64,000 nucleotides of DNA from Earliella scabrosa. Its lineage: Eukaryota; Basidiomycota; Agaricomycetes; Polyporales; Polyporaceae. A model generated the notes under the pieces. The model saw nothing but the letters and a program-made list of their open reading frames with translations. It ran no database searches and was not told where the DNA came from. The DNA lies in contig JABYQQ010000012.1 in the NCBI GenBank assembly GCA_022605405.1, positions 930,001 through 994,000 on the forward strand. Reading direction: 5' to 3'. A program made the position numbers and the translations under genes. Shown here piece after piece: positions 33,736 to 44,707 of this stretch; within the stretch, counting starts at the first letter, position 1; every line of letters begins with the position of its first letter.

Positions 33736-36700
33736 TTTCCAGCACGTTTCTGTGTGTTCATGCCAGTTATACTGCCGAACGAGCTCGTTCACAAACGATC
33801 TGTATTGAGAATTGAATTCCTCTGCATCTAGGTCTGCGATTTGTGGTCCAGCCATGGTTCCGGGATGAATTTCGCCTTCAGACTCCCTGACTCTCCTGCG
33901 CGCGAGAGGAACTCCGTTTGCCTCATGAATGACCGCCGTTGTCCCTAGCAGCTCGCATTTTATGAGGCTCTCCAGCCATGTGAACAAGTCGGCTTGATAT
34001 TGGGATGAATTTATCATCGCGTCTCTCATTTGTTGAGGAGATGGGTGTCCCTCTAGCCATATGAGCATGTGACAATGTAGCGTGCCTCTTGCTTGTGCTT
34101 CTACCGTCCCATAATATGCTTTGCACTTCCCGAACAGTCCTCTCTCTTTCCGGTCATATCGGAGAATCATATTGATAAAGGAGGAGATCATCGTGTGGAA
34201 GAACCTAGCGCAAGCTCCTGGGTGGTCTGCAACCGTGAGCTTTCGCTGCCACTCAGTGAGCTCGTGTCCGTACTCCATTGCTTGATAAGGTATTTCCTCG
34301 CCTACGAATAATCTCACGAGGGGATTGTGGACGTCGGACGGGTTGAGCGTGATGAAGAACGCGGGTGTGCCGTGGAAGTTTACCAGCCCTCGTATCTCGT
34401 TACGCATGTTCAACTTATACCCGGACGTACCTGGGAGATCATGCAGCACAGTGCCGACGGTATTGATGAGTTCAAGGATGCGCTTCTCTTCCTGCGTCTG
34501 CGGCTCGTGGGAAGGGTTACGGTCGAATTTGACAGTCATGTGTTCTAGAGTGTTCTTGTCGACCGAGAGGAGCTGACTGATCAGCTCCCTTTGTCGCGAA
34601 GCCTTGACCCTGAACTTGACGGAGTCCAAGATGTGCTTCTTCTGCAGAATGTTAAAGTATACGAAGGCGAAGTCGGCGTCGCGCTCGAACGGGCCTTTAT
34701 GAATCTGCATGAGATACTTCAACTGTTCCTCCATGGAGATTGGGATCGTCCGATTTGGCTCATGGAACCCTCCAATTCCCCATGGATCAAGATGAGGGAA
34801 GAGCCATGTCAGTAAGCTGGGGTTCTCGAAATCAGGGACAAACCTATCGCCCGCTTGTGAACGCACGAACAGGCCACCCGTCAGACAATGGGAGAGCGCC
34901 TTCAACTTCATATCGCGATAGGATACCGGAGACTGATCGCCACATGTATAGCCAACGTTCTCCATGAGTATAGGCTCGTCTGCAGATGGGGTCTCGTCCT
35001 CTGTATTGCGTGTCGTGTAGTCAGCCGTTGCCGCACGGGTGACATCATTCTCTTCCAAGAATCCGATGTCCATGGCGCAGGGGACGGCAGTATCCTTACA
35101 GGTATCCTCAGGCCCAAATAGCAGGTCTAGGTTCCGTGTGCTGTAGCCATGAAACGAGGTGTCGCACTCGTAATGGGGGTTCTCTGCGACAAGAAACTGC
35201 GCCATACGACTCACCCTCGATTTCCGTGCAAGTATGGGACTGAGCTTCGCAATGTTTTGTTTGGTCGGCTTCGTGTTACCTACAAAGACGGCACAGACCG
35301 TATCTCGTATCGTCTCGGGGGGAGGCGGGAGGACCCTGTTCAAGTGCGTCGAGTTTTGCGGCATGACGAGTATGTTCCCTCTGATACACCATTGCGACGC
35401 GTTAGGCCCCCCGCCTGCTTCCTGTTCTTCGTCTACTGGAGGTCTGTCGCGCTTGCGAAGCTCTGAAAACCTATAGCATATCCGGCTGGCTCTCGCGCGC
35501 GCCACCAGCAAGCGATCGAGTGGCGTACTCGTTTGAAATGCCTCACGCACCTGAGGGGGAAGCGATTCGTGTCCATAGTACAACCAGTTAGCCAAACATA
35601 GCTTCGGCATCCTGTGCTTGGTGACAAGTTCTCGGTGACAGGTGGTGCAGATCGTGAGGGGGCCCAGTGCGTGAAGAGACGACATACCTTTTGCACATAA
35701 AAGAGCACGTTGATATGCCTCAAAATTATAGTCTCTTGGTAAGACCTGCTGTGGAAGATTGTCATTGCGCAACAGAGTGAGATTGATCTTGTTCGCGTCA
35801 ATCTCTCTCGCGTCGCGACGAGGAGTCCCGCGGGCACATACCGCGCAGGCTACACGTTGTAATTGTTCCGGAGTCAAGGACTCCTGCCATTCGCGTGCTA
35901 TGGTATGCTTGAGCTCGTCATCTGCAATTTTTAGATAGGGTACGTCAGTCGAGATGGTCGCCCCATTATCTGCTCTCCTGCGATCAACTTCTTGTGAACC
36001 TCGTCGCGCGCGAAGAGTGGTGAAGATATGGATTAATACGGGACAGTCGTCGACGCACGAGTGGAGAAGGAGCTTCGCGTGTAGACTGGAGGCTGTGTCT
36101 CTGTTAACCGTGGCAATGTTGTGGGCGTGGCACAGCTTGCGGAGGTCCCCAGCACGCCACATGTTGTACAACGCAGATAGACGGGAGAAGGTTGCGTTGA
36201 TCAGAACGTCATCAACAGTTACATTTAACAGTGACAGTGACATGGACAGTGGTGGCATTATGGTGAAAACACCCTTGAGAAGGTGGGTATAGTCCAGATC
36301 GATGTCTGAATCATCGCACCAACGGAGCATCGGCTCTCCGTTCTGGTGGCGTACGACCCGCGCTGTAGTGTGTGGTCACAACATGTTCGGAACAGAAGCA
36401 ATCTGTGCACAAACCTATGCAGGGATCGTCCGGGTTGTTTGATCTCGCAGACAGTGCCGCACAGATATCCCCTAGAATCGGACTATGTCAGATGTGGTTC
36501 CCTTGATTGGACTTCATCAAGAAGCTCACCATCTGTGTGGTCGAGCTCATGGGCTGGTGAGCGCCGCATTGCGGCGTCGGAGCTCGACCCTCTTTGATGA
36601 CTAGAGGTGAAGTTCGTACTAGTTCCTACGTTGAAACTACAGTTAGTCTGCTGCACTCATTACGGCTAGCGGAGTCATTCTCACCGTCATCATGAGGCAC

Positions 36701-37201
36701 GTCTACTTCTAGCGTAGCAGCGTTCAAGGCACCAATAAGGTCCTGGAGCTGTGAGGAGATGTTCGTTCGGGAGGACATTGGTATAAACGAATCGAGGGTG
36801 TGGGTAGTTGTCTCGACGTGTGGGATAGCAGATCACCGAGCCGGACTGTGGGTTTAAGAAGTAAGGAAGGGGATACCAATGCGGCCCACCGCCGTCTAGA
36901 CATGGAAGGCGTGACAGCGATGCGCACCGTGGACGAGAGGGGTCAGGACCTGCGGGCAGTTGAACTCAGCTGATGATACGATCAGGATAGGTGATTGCTC
37001 GCCGGGTTGAACTAATCGACCTTGAACGGTCTGATTGTCGCTCTCGATGGATGCTGTCAGAGTCAACGTGTGTTGTCAATGTCACGGAATGCCGTTCACA
37101 GGTGCCGAACCCTGACAGCATAGCTCAAACTGGTAAATTAGGCGGCACTTGCCGTACGCGCTGCGGAAGGTCGCACAGGACAAGCGCCCGCTCCCCACTG
37201 T

Positions 37202-37207
37202 TATAAA
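37202..37207 (+). promoter_or_regulatory. TATA box of the RNR small-subunit-like gene
   Basis: TATAAA lies 39 bp before the start codon at 37241. The same spacing recurs at other accessory genes in the window (40844, 57911 and 55988 on the minus strand). Confidence 0.55.
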
Positions 37208-37240
37208 CCGTCACCTCCTGTTGACTCTCCCCCGATAGCC

Positions 37241-38439
37241 ATGGAGACATCGAACGTTCCCTCTACTCATCCCGACTTCTCACGTTTCGTGTTATTTCCT
37301 ATTCACTATCCTAAGGTGGCGCTTCTCGTTGCATCGATGTGGCTAACCGATGTTGACAACCAATGATTTGTGTTTCAGATATGGGATGCGTACAAGACCG
37401 CGCAAAGGTCCGCGTGGACCGCAGAGGAGATCGTCCTGAACGCCGATCGGCAGCACTGGAGCGGCGTATTGACAGACTCTGAGCGCAACTTCCTCTCCAT
37501 GATTCTCGCATTCTTCGCTGCATCGGACGGCATTGTGGTAGAGAATCTCGCGCAGAGGTTCTGCGCCGAGGTGAACATCCCAGAAGCGCGTTGCTTCTAC
37601 GGCTTGCAAATCATGATGTGCGTATCTCTCCACGTTACAGACCTTTCCACATGTCCTCACGTCGTTGTTGCTGTCAGCGAGAATGTACATGCGGAGACCT
37701 ACAGCCGTTTCATCCAGGAGCTCGTGCCGACCAACGTCGAACAGAAGCGCCTGTTTTCCGCGGTCAACAATATCCCGGCCGTGAAGGCGAAGGCGGCCTG
37801 GTGTGTTAAGTGGATTGAGTCCAAGGAGCATGACTTCTCGACCAGACTCATTGCGTTCGCCATCGTCGAGGGAATATTCTTCTCCTCCTCGTTCGCCGCG
37901 ATCTTTTGGATTCGGCACCGGGGACTCATGCCCGGGCTTGGACAAGCAAACCAACTGATATCTCGCGACGAAGGGATGCACATGCGTTTCGCTTGTCTCC
38001 TTTACAACGAGATTGGAACGCCCGTGTCGGAGGGTACGGTGCACTCCATGGTATTGGAGGCCGTGGAGTTCGAGCACGCGTTCTTCGCAGGTGTGTCCAA
38101 CTCCGCTTGGATTTCTCTCTTTCTCGCTGATTTGTGTCTCGGTCAGCCGCCCTTCCGTTCGCTCTTGCTGGCATGAACGTGCAGCTTATGCGCGATTATG
38201 TTGAGTACGTTGCCGACTACTTGTTGTCTCTACTGGGATACCCTCCTTTGTTCTATAGCAAGAATCCGGTAAGTAACGCCTTGTGCCTCTTACGTCTCGC
38301 CAAGATTCATTCTGACTGCTCTGCTCCTCAGTTTCCGTTCATGGAGACATCCGCCGTCGGGGCACGCACCAACTTCTTTGAGCGCCCCGCCGGCGATTAC
38401 ATTGGCTCCATTGCCGCAACGTCATCCATTACTGGTTAG
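37241..38439 (+). CDS. Ribonucleotide reductase small-subunit paralogue, 318 aa, C-terminal tail missing
   Basis: Five exons join in phase: 37241-37315, 37379-37617, 37678-38090, 38147-38268 and 38332-38439. The class Ia R2 core is complete. The expected iron ligands are Asp75 (AASDG), Glu106 and His109 (ENVH), Glu169 (VEGIFFS), Glu203 and His206 (SRDEGMH). The radical Tyr is Tyr113 (ENVHAETYS). R2 makes the tyrosyl radical used by R1 to reduce ribonucleotides. Oddities: the N-terminus is short, and the protein stops 15-20 residues after TNFFERPAGDYIG. It lacks the acidic, Phe-ended tail that docks canonical R2 on R1. It could be a moonlighting paralogue, or dock by another surface. Its relation to the large-subunit paralogue at 57958 is suggestive. 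Confidence 0.9.
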
Positions 38440-39143
38440 CGAGAACACGAGTCGGCGTTCTGTTGATCTTCGGGGCTTATCGTACTGCTCAATTACCATG
38501 GTTACTCTGATTTGTAACCGTTTCTGTCTAGCGTGGTCATGTGGTTGTTGAGAGGTGACTGAAGGCTGACGCGAATGTGATACATGTATACGTGCTGCGA
38601 ACGTCTGTGACAGAGTCCAGCGCCCGAAGAAGAGTCAATTCAGAGCGTGGGTGAGCCGCGCCCGTATAATACGTCGAGCGTAAGCTCGGTGTTGACAGCG
38701 ATGAGGTATCGGAAGGCTGACAAGCAACAGAGCCACCGCCGGGCGTGATCGGCCCGCCTCTGGAGCAACAGGTCAACCTGGAACAAGACCGCGGAGACAG
38801 TGGATGTCATAACGGGTACAAATGAGCGAGGGGTTGTGACCAATGTGCATCGGGGCATGCACCGATGCGAAGCGTGCCATGAGCGAGGATATGACTACCG
38901 TGGCTCTGCGACGTGTGTCCCAGCGATGGTTGATTGTCGCTGTGCTGAAAACTGGTTTACCATCCGCCATGACTTTGTGGTTGATTACCCGATGGTTTGT
39001 AGCATGTGATAATAAACATCGGTGGGAGTATGAGGGTGCTCGCGATGGCACCGTTCCCTCCGCGACTCCTACAGACCTGTCGCGATTACAGGCACGTATC
39101 CGAAACAAGCATCCTGGTCATATACCGCAAGTCGTGCAACAGC
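38440..39143. other. Intergenic region, no gene seen
   Basis: About 700 bp lies between two convergent genes, the RNR-like gene (plus) and F-box/NTase-like gene 2 (minus). Short frames only. No repeat or RNA gene recognised. Confidence 0.5.
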
Positions 39144-40229
39144 TTACGAACAGTTACAATCTGGAGGGTGGACCCTGCCCCTTGCGAATGGATGTGCTCT
39201 GCAATATAAACCTCCACCTCGCACCCAGCGCGTACCAGCTCCAGCCAACTCACCGGTCGTGAAGTTCACGACCAGACATCCCCGGTCTCCGAATCTCCTC
39301 TCCACGCACGGCGCGAGCCATGACCGCGAGCACGAGCGGACCAGACCGAACTTGTCCTTGTCCCAGTTGTCGGCCGAAGTTCGGAAGTCGATTCCGAGCC
39401 AGGCATATCTTGCGACCAGCCAAATGAACCCGATTCCGGTGTTTGGCATTGTTAGCCTGTCGAGTTGGAGGAGCGCCCGAAAGCGAAGTGTCAGCGACGG
39501 GTAGGCGGAGCAGAAACCGTCGGCGGTGAGATAGTTCATGAGAAAAGTGCTCCCTGTGAAGGCGACGGGGACACTGCATACGCCATCCGTGAGAGCATCT
39601 CCCGTAACACCGACAACGACCCGGACATTGTCGCGTCTCAAGTTGAAAACCCGAGAGAGGCCCCCCAAAGTACTGGATACGCTGGCGAAGCAGTAAGGGG
39701 TGGTATGGTGGCCTATGGTCTTCTCTGACTCGACGAGGAAGCCGCACGCGTACTTGAGGTGATGAATGAACGGCTGGTGGGACTGATATGGGACGCAGAA
39801 CGGGAATGGGTAGGGATGCTCTGTGTCGGTGAGGAACGCGAAGGCAGCAGAACTGGTAGCGATGGCGTTGGTTTCGCGCATGATAGCAAGCAACCCTTGG
39901 ATGTCTGATGTAAGTCTGCAACAAAGTGAGATGTAGAATAAATGTGTGATGAAAGACACTCACCGACTGAAGAAGACGGCGTGACGGAAGCGAAGTTCGT
40001 GTTGTATTATTTCGGAGATGGTTGGATGCAACCCTCGACACTTGGCAAGCATGACGGGCGTCTTCACGTGCATGAAGATTTGACGGACAATTTCCGCGGA
40101 CCACCAAGGGGTGACCGCCACGATGTGCCTACTCAGACGTAAGTCGTGATAGACGGCGAGAGGTGTTAAAGCGCTCACAGAGTCATGAGTACGACAGGTT
40201 GGAGGAGGGGCAAGAACAGGAGCGCACAT
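39144..40229 (-). CDS. F-box-like/NTase-like family member 2 (acidic triad lost), about 345 aa
   Basis: Exons 40229-39964 and 39915-39144 join in phase. In-frame ATGs at 40307 and 40364 are alternative starts. The first exon has an F-box-like helix block (VTPWWSAEIVRQIFMHVKTP, then KCRGLHPTISEIIQHEL). The second has the NTase-like body: AIATSSAAFAFL at the GS position, PFPFCV instead of DLDIYV, and VRVVVGV instead of HVDIV. Shared C-terminal blocks with the other two copies are FCSAYPSLTLRFRALLQLDR and RRFGDRGCLVVNF. The frame is fully open, so it is probably expressed despite the missing catalytic acids. An F-box would recruit targets to an SCF ubiquitin ligase, but here the F-box match is weak. 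Confidence 0.72.
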
Positions 40230-40843
40230 TAAGTACTGCAGCATTCGGCAGGACTGCGCATGCTCGGAGACACGAAGGCCGAGCAAGTGCGGGCGTGCAT
40301 TTGTCATCGTCCGGATCGTCCTCCGTGGACGCCGCTGTTCTGGTTGGCACGGAGCCTGTAGCAATTGGACAGGGCGGTGGGAGATACTGTCAAGATCCGT
40401 GCCATGACACTCAGATGTTTGCCATATTCCCTATTGCGCTGCATCGAGATGCCGGTCCCGCCGCGCCGCGTGGGCTACGCTGTCCCCGAATACCACATGC
40501 CGCCGTCGCTCGAGAGCATTTGTGTTCACGAACAAGGACCGCGATCCTGACAAGATCAGAGTTCATCAGGTAGAACAGTTCATAGTGGATCACTTACCCA
40601 GAGATGGTGCGGATCATCCCACTGGCACGCTCGTTGCAACCATTCGGCTGGTTCTGCTAGAGCGACATTTGCGGCATCCTGTCCCCGTGTCAGATCAACA
40701 AATCACTCCTAGGTATCTGCCGAACTGGATTATCGATCCCGAGTCATAGATCATGTAGAATGCAGAGAAGCACACCCAGCGGACCCGCGCGTTGTTCTCG
40801 GCCCCAGACTGTGACAGTGTATGTCCTCGGGTCCGAGGGCTGC
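40230..40843. other. Intergenic region, possible broken small gene at 40405-40749
   Basis: Two overlapping plus-strand frames read like protein: one from 40405 (MTLRCLPYSLLRCIEMPVPP), the next ending YLPNWIIDPES at 40749. They are offset by a frame with no clear intron between them. This may be a frameshifted remnant. Otherwise the stretch holds the promoters of the divergent neighbours. Confidence 0.3.
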
Positions 40844-40850
40844 TATAAAG
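40844..40850 (+). promoter_or_regulatory. TATA box of the acidic small-protein gene
   Basis: TATAAAG lies 43 bp before the ATG at 40887. Confidence 0.55.
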
Positions 40851-40886
40851 ATACGCCATCCCCACTCAGGTCAGAACATTGTCGCT

Positions 40887-41565
40887 ATGGATGTCGAAGT
40901 TGAGCAGAACATCTCGAACAGCATGTCCGACTACAGGTTCGTGCTTGCCTTGCTCGTTCATCGGACCGTTTCCTGATGACACACGCCCGTCACAGAGTCG
41001 GAGAAGAGGCCGCCGTAGACTCCGACGATTCGATGCCGTCGCTCATCTCTGTCAGTCCTTCTTCGTCTGAGGACGAGACCCCCGTTGTGGAGGAACAGTC
41101 GCGAGGATGGGGACAACGAGCTAGTGTGGACTCCGACGACTCCATGCCGTCCCTCATCTCCGTCAGCTCTTCTTCGTCGGACGACGAGACTCCCGTTGTC
41201 GCGGAAGGGTCAATCATCATACCCCGACGGCTCAATCCGAGAGTGGATTTCAGATTCCTGAACCATATCGAGCAGTACATATGTCTGATTCTGGAAGGTC
41301 GCCGGGTACGTCCTGTCCAGCACTGTCATCATCCCCGACTTATAACTGATTGCGTACTCAGCTTTTCTTTCGTCTTACTGTGAGAATGCGCGACACGGGT
41401 CCAGGAGGGATGTGTCCCGACGTGCAGGTCACCTTCGTCCCTAACATCCCTTCTGCGGAAGGCCAGCTGCACCGCATCTTCGCTCTCTTTGCTGAAGACC
41501 TTCAGGACAAGATTTTGGTCGCGCTGCGCGGCGCTCTTAATGGCGGGATGGACCACGATCATTGA
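40887..41565 (+). CDS. Small acidic protein with internal duplication, 187 aa
   Basis: Three exons join in phase: 40887-40936 (GTTCGT donor), 40996-41305 and 41362-41565. The N-terminus is MDVEVEQNISNSMSDYR. Exon 2 contains two near-identical copies of a 30-odd-residue unit, each with VDSDDSMPSLISVS followed by Ser runs and DETPVV. A folded-looking tail follows (VDFRFLNHIEQYICLILEG, then VTFVPNIPSAEGQLHRIFAL). The Asp/Ser clusters are candidate CK2 sites, and SLISV with flanking acids resembles a SUMO-interacting motif. These are inferences. I do not recognise the family. It sits next to an AT-rich transposon graveyard. Confidence 0.7.
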
Positions 41566-42585
41566 TAGAGATGCTACCAACAGGATATGGAGAGAGAGAG
41601 GGGGCGGGTCTGTAATCTTGGTTGACGTGGAGAATGTCGATACGAGCTGTGCAAGCGAGAGTTGCCGATGACGCGTTCTCGGGCCGTCTTCTGGGGACCC
41701 GTGTTGACTGTCAGCGCCTGAGCGTCGCTGGCTCGCCGGTCGATCAGTGTACCCGAGTTGCCGGTTCCTGCGGCTCCTGTAAGCGCCGAGCTTTGACATC
41801 TGCGCGAATTGTGCCGAGGCAAGGGGGCTGAGAGCTTCATGTAACGCGCCTCAGGCTGTGTGTGTGTTGGTCAGCTCAATAAGTACATCGTGTGCCTTCG
41901 GCGGAAAGATATGGTCGCACCGTGCTGCTATACTTATTATATTGAGAAATGACCACTTTCTTGTGTGTAGAGAGGGATCCCGTGCCAAGGGTTGTACTAG
42001 CACCCCAATAGCAGGTTCTATAACGTCACACCATTGGTTCTTCATTGCCTTTACAATGATACATGCTGTTGGCTTGCTATATAAAACACGTTAAGTTGAG
42101 AGGTTATCCACCACCAGCCATGAGTTTGTTACATTTCATACAGTGTTTGAAATAATCTACATTCACTGCGTGAGCGGAGTACGTCGCCTGGTGCGTGCGA
42201 GTTCTAGAGAGAGGACGTAGCGGGGACCCGCTACGTGCGATCAGACGTAGCACAAGCTAGGTAGCATCCGCTATGCTATTGTGCACAGTCTAGCAGTGAG
42301 CTACGCGACGTGGAACCGCGGGGAGGTCTGGAGAGAGTCGGAGAGGGTATGTCGCAAATGTAGCAGAGGGTTGCGAGGTGGGTTCACATGACGTAGCGCC
42401 GAGGTCCGCGACATGACCTCGGTCCGGAGAGGCGCGAGCTGGACGCGCCCGACATCGCTCTCATGTCTCTGAGACCTCTTGGTACGCTTCGTCCCTTACT
42501 CAGGGCTCTGGGAGGTGCTGGATGCTATGCATTCTACTCAAATACCGGACGACTTGTCAAACTCGAACGGTGCGCACTTTCTTCG

Positions 42586-42969
42586 TAAGGCTGAGCATGG
42601 ATCCAGGTCAAGCACAGATAGATCTGGATCCGACCTGAAATTTGACCTGTAGGTTCAGGTCAAAACAGATCCAGATCAAACAGATCCAGGTCGTTGCGGA
42701 TCCAGGTCAGGGATTCTGTTTTACATTCAGGTCACAGGTCAAAACTTTTGAGCAATATATCACTTGTTTTCATGAATTTTATCTATTTATACATGAAACA
42801 TATTGCTGATCCACAGATCAATCTGTAATCTGACCTGTAGGTTCAGGTCAAAACAGATCCAGGTCACAATGGATCATGATCCGTGCAGATCCAGGTCGAG
42901 CATTTTTTGGCTGCTTGACCTGTAGGTACAGATCCAGATCATCCGTGGATCGATCCGTGCTCAGCCTTA
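42586..42969. mobile_element. Second hAT-type MITE (384 bp)
   Basis: Terminal inverted repeats are TAAGGCTGAGCATGGATC at the left and a complementary GATCCGTGCTCAGCCTTA at the right. An 8-bp target duplication TTTCTTCG lies at 42578-42585 and 42970-42977. The interior is built from repeated blocks such as GACCTGTAGGTTCAGGTC and AACAGATCCAGGTC in both orientations. No coding capacity. Like the element at 33019 it inserted after an 8-bp site beginning TTTC, but its TIR is different, so it belongs to another family. Confidence 0.88.
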
Positions 42970-44293
42970 TTTCTTCGCCATGTCCTCATGCTCGGACATC
43001 CCAACTCTCTCAGGCTCCAGGCTCCAATCATTAGCCCTGTGCCCCCATGAATCTTACAATCCCGCTTCCTCCGGGTCCAAGCTACATGGTAAGAAGCATG
43101 CCATGCCATGGTGTTGCCTCAGTACCACGACGCTGAAGGCATCCATGTCGAAGGCTCAGGGTGTGGTATGTACATTGTGCTAATCTGGCTCATGCTCTTT
43201 GTATTTCAGGATTTCAGTGCAGAACTAGGACGGAGAAATGATGCTCTGATAATGGTATGCCCCTGTGTGTCTGCGCGACAGCTTCATTGATCATCTGTTG
43301 AATGTCTGAGCTGACTTGGCTAGTACAGGATTAACTTGACTTGTGTTTGGGTTTGTAAGTATGTCCCACGTGTTGTAATCTCCCCAAATTCCGTGGCTAC
43401 TATGATTCTGCCACAGGGCGCACTTGGAGTAGGACCTGGGGCAGAGGACGGGGTCGAGACGTGGAACGAGAGGGGACGCACTGGGACGTCTCGAGAACGT
43501 CGGTACTAGCCTATTAGTGGTAGAGCTGCTGAAGCATGGATGTACTCCTAGCCGAATTTGAACGAGACCCAGGTTGTTCAGCTATCTAAGATTCAAGTGC
43601 AGTGTGAAGAGGCTTAGAGAGGCCTGGATGGGTCAGAGTCCAGACTGCCTGATGAATTGCTGAGCGCTCTCGACCTGTCCTGATGGAGCGTCTCCAGCCT
43701 TGGTCGAGGCTCACGGCTACATAGGCCAGCATATCCTCCGGATACGTCACGTCGCAACCCCTTGGCTACGCTGCGACATGTCGTACGTAGTTGTTGTCCC
43801 ACCCCTGGCTACGCAAGGGCGCGACGGCACGTGCTACGTTGGGCGACCTCATCCCGACCCACGTCGCACCGTCCTATCTACGTTGGGCACAAACGCAGTG
43901 ATTAGGCTAATATTGTGTTCATGGGTATTTGGCAGCAGATCGACGTTTGTGAATGTTCGCATATCATCATGATCACTCAAATATGCAGCTACTATCTGTC
44001 TACATGCTGACTTACATGAGTTAGATTTTTGTGTGTTGTTGTGGCATGTCTGCTTGTGAGTTCCTTCTTCTCATATCTTATGAGCACATTTTACCATGCC
44101 ATAAATTGTTTGGAGCATGAGGTCTATTGTGGACATCCTGTTCTTCTTGTTCCATAATTAAACTGTATCTAGTGACCACAGCTACTCATCAACTCCCACT
44201 ATCACTGTATAACAATTTTACATTGGGTATCCACTTTTCTCTTTTTTACTGTCCATCCAGAAATTGAAGCACATACAGCAGTACACTATCTAT

Positions 44294-44411
44294 TTACTTG
44301 CTAAGTAACCACATTGTTGTAGTCTCTGTTAGTTCGACTTGCGACGGGCATATTACTTGCTAACTAACCACATTCTTGTAGTCTCTGTTAGTTCGACTTG
44401 CGACGGGCATA
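44294..44411. repeat. Tandem duplication, 59 bp x 2
   Basis: TTACTTGCTAAGTAACCACA and the bases after it repeat after 59 bp with only a few changes (44294-44352 and 44353-44411), and a third copy starts but is cut short. No coding role. Confidence 0.9.
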
Positions 44412-44707
44412 TTACAGTCCATAATATTCTGAGCTTGTCTGTTGACTCCCGGGTTATGTATATATATATATTCTCGTTACGCAATGGAAGGCACTTTTGC
44501 AATTTCCATCTCATCTCTTTTTGTGATGTTCACAATCTGTCAATTAGTGTCAAAACGTAGGTAAGAACACTCCACCTAACAACTTCAATAGACATACTGC
44601 ACCATATACACTGTGCATTGGAATGAGCCTGGAGCAAGAACAGCAAGAAATCAACATTGTCTGCAAGTACGCTTGTAATACAACACAATAACAGTGAAAG
44701 AAATGTT

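Larger units (their letters stand above)
29648..36779 (-). mobile_element. Helitron, internal region with transposase gene
   Basis: The transposase region spans 36779 to 29648 on the minus strand. It carries the two Helitron hallmarks, a HUH/tyrosine Rep nuclease and a PIF1-like superfamily 1 helicase. Element ends (5' TC and 3' hairpin plus CTRR) could not be fixed by eye, so the true element is longer than given. The left end should lie below 29648 and the right end between about 36780 and 37200, because the RNR-like gene starts at 37241. Another transposon has inserted at 33019-33735. Confidence 0.85.
29648..36779 (-). pseudogene. Helitron Rep/PIF1-helicase transposase, split by a hAT MITE
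   Basis: An ATG at 36779 opens a first exon (MSSRTNISSQLQDLIGALNA). At least two short exons follow, then the long Rep exon (GEPMLRWCDDSDIDLDYTHL onward). The Rep HUH motif is LHCHMLIWLEG, and the paired tyrosines are in IYYVTDYITKSS. The helicase has Walker A GGVGGTGKS and Walker B YLIIDEVSML, and ends HLLGLPA at 29648. The insertion at 33019-33735 puts a stop directly after the residues CWK, between the HUH and tyrosine motifs. Both flanks are otherwise open, and with one target-site copy removed the frame would be continuous. The insertion is thus recent, and this copy cannot now make full-length RepHel. Confidence 0.85.
41566..44707. other. AT-rich, gene-poor region with transposon remains
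   Basis: This 3.1-kb stretch is much more AT-rich than its surroundings and has no supported gene. It contains a 384-bp hAT-type MITE (42586-42969), a 59-bp tandem duplication (44294-44411), a TATATATATA run near 44458 and GC-rich patches. Those at 42180-42460 and 43690-43890 are dotted with GCTACGT/ACGTAGC motifs. It looks like a place of repeated insertion and decay. Confidence 0.6.
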
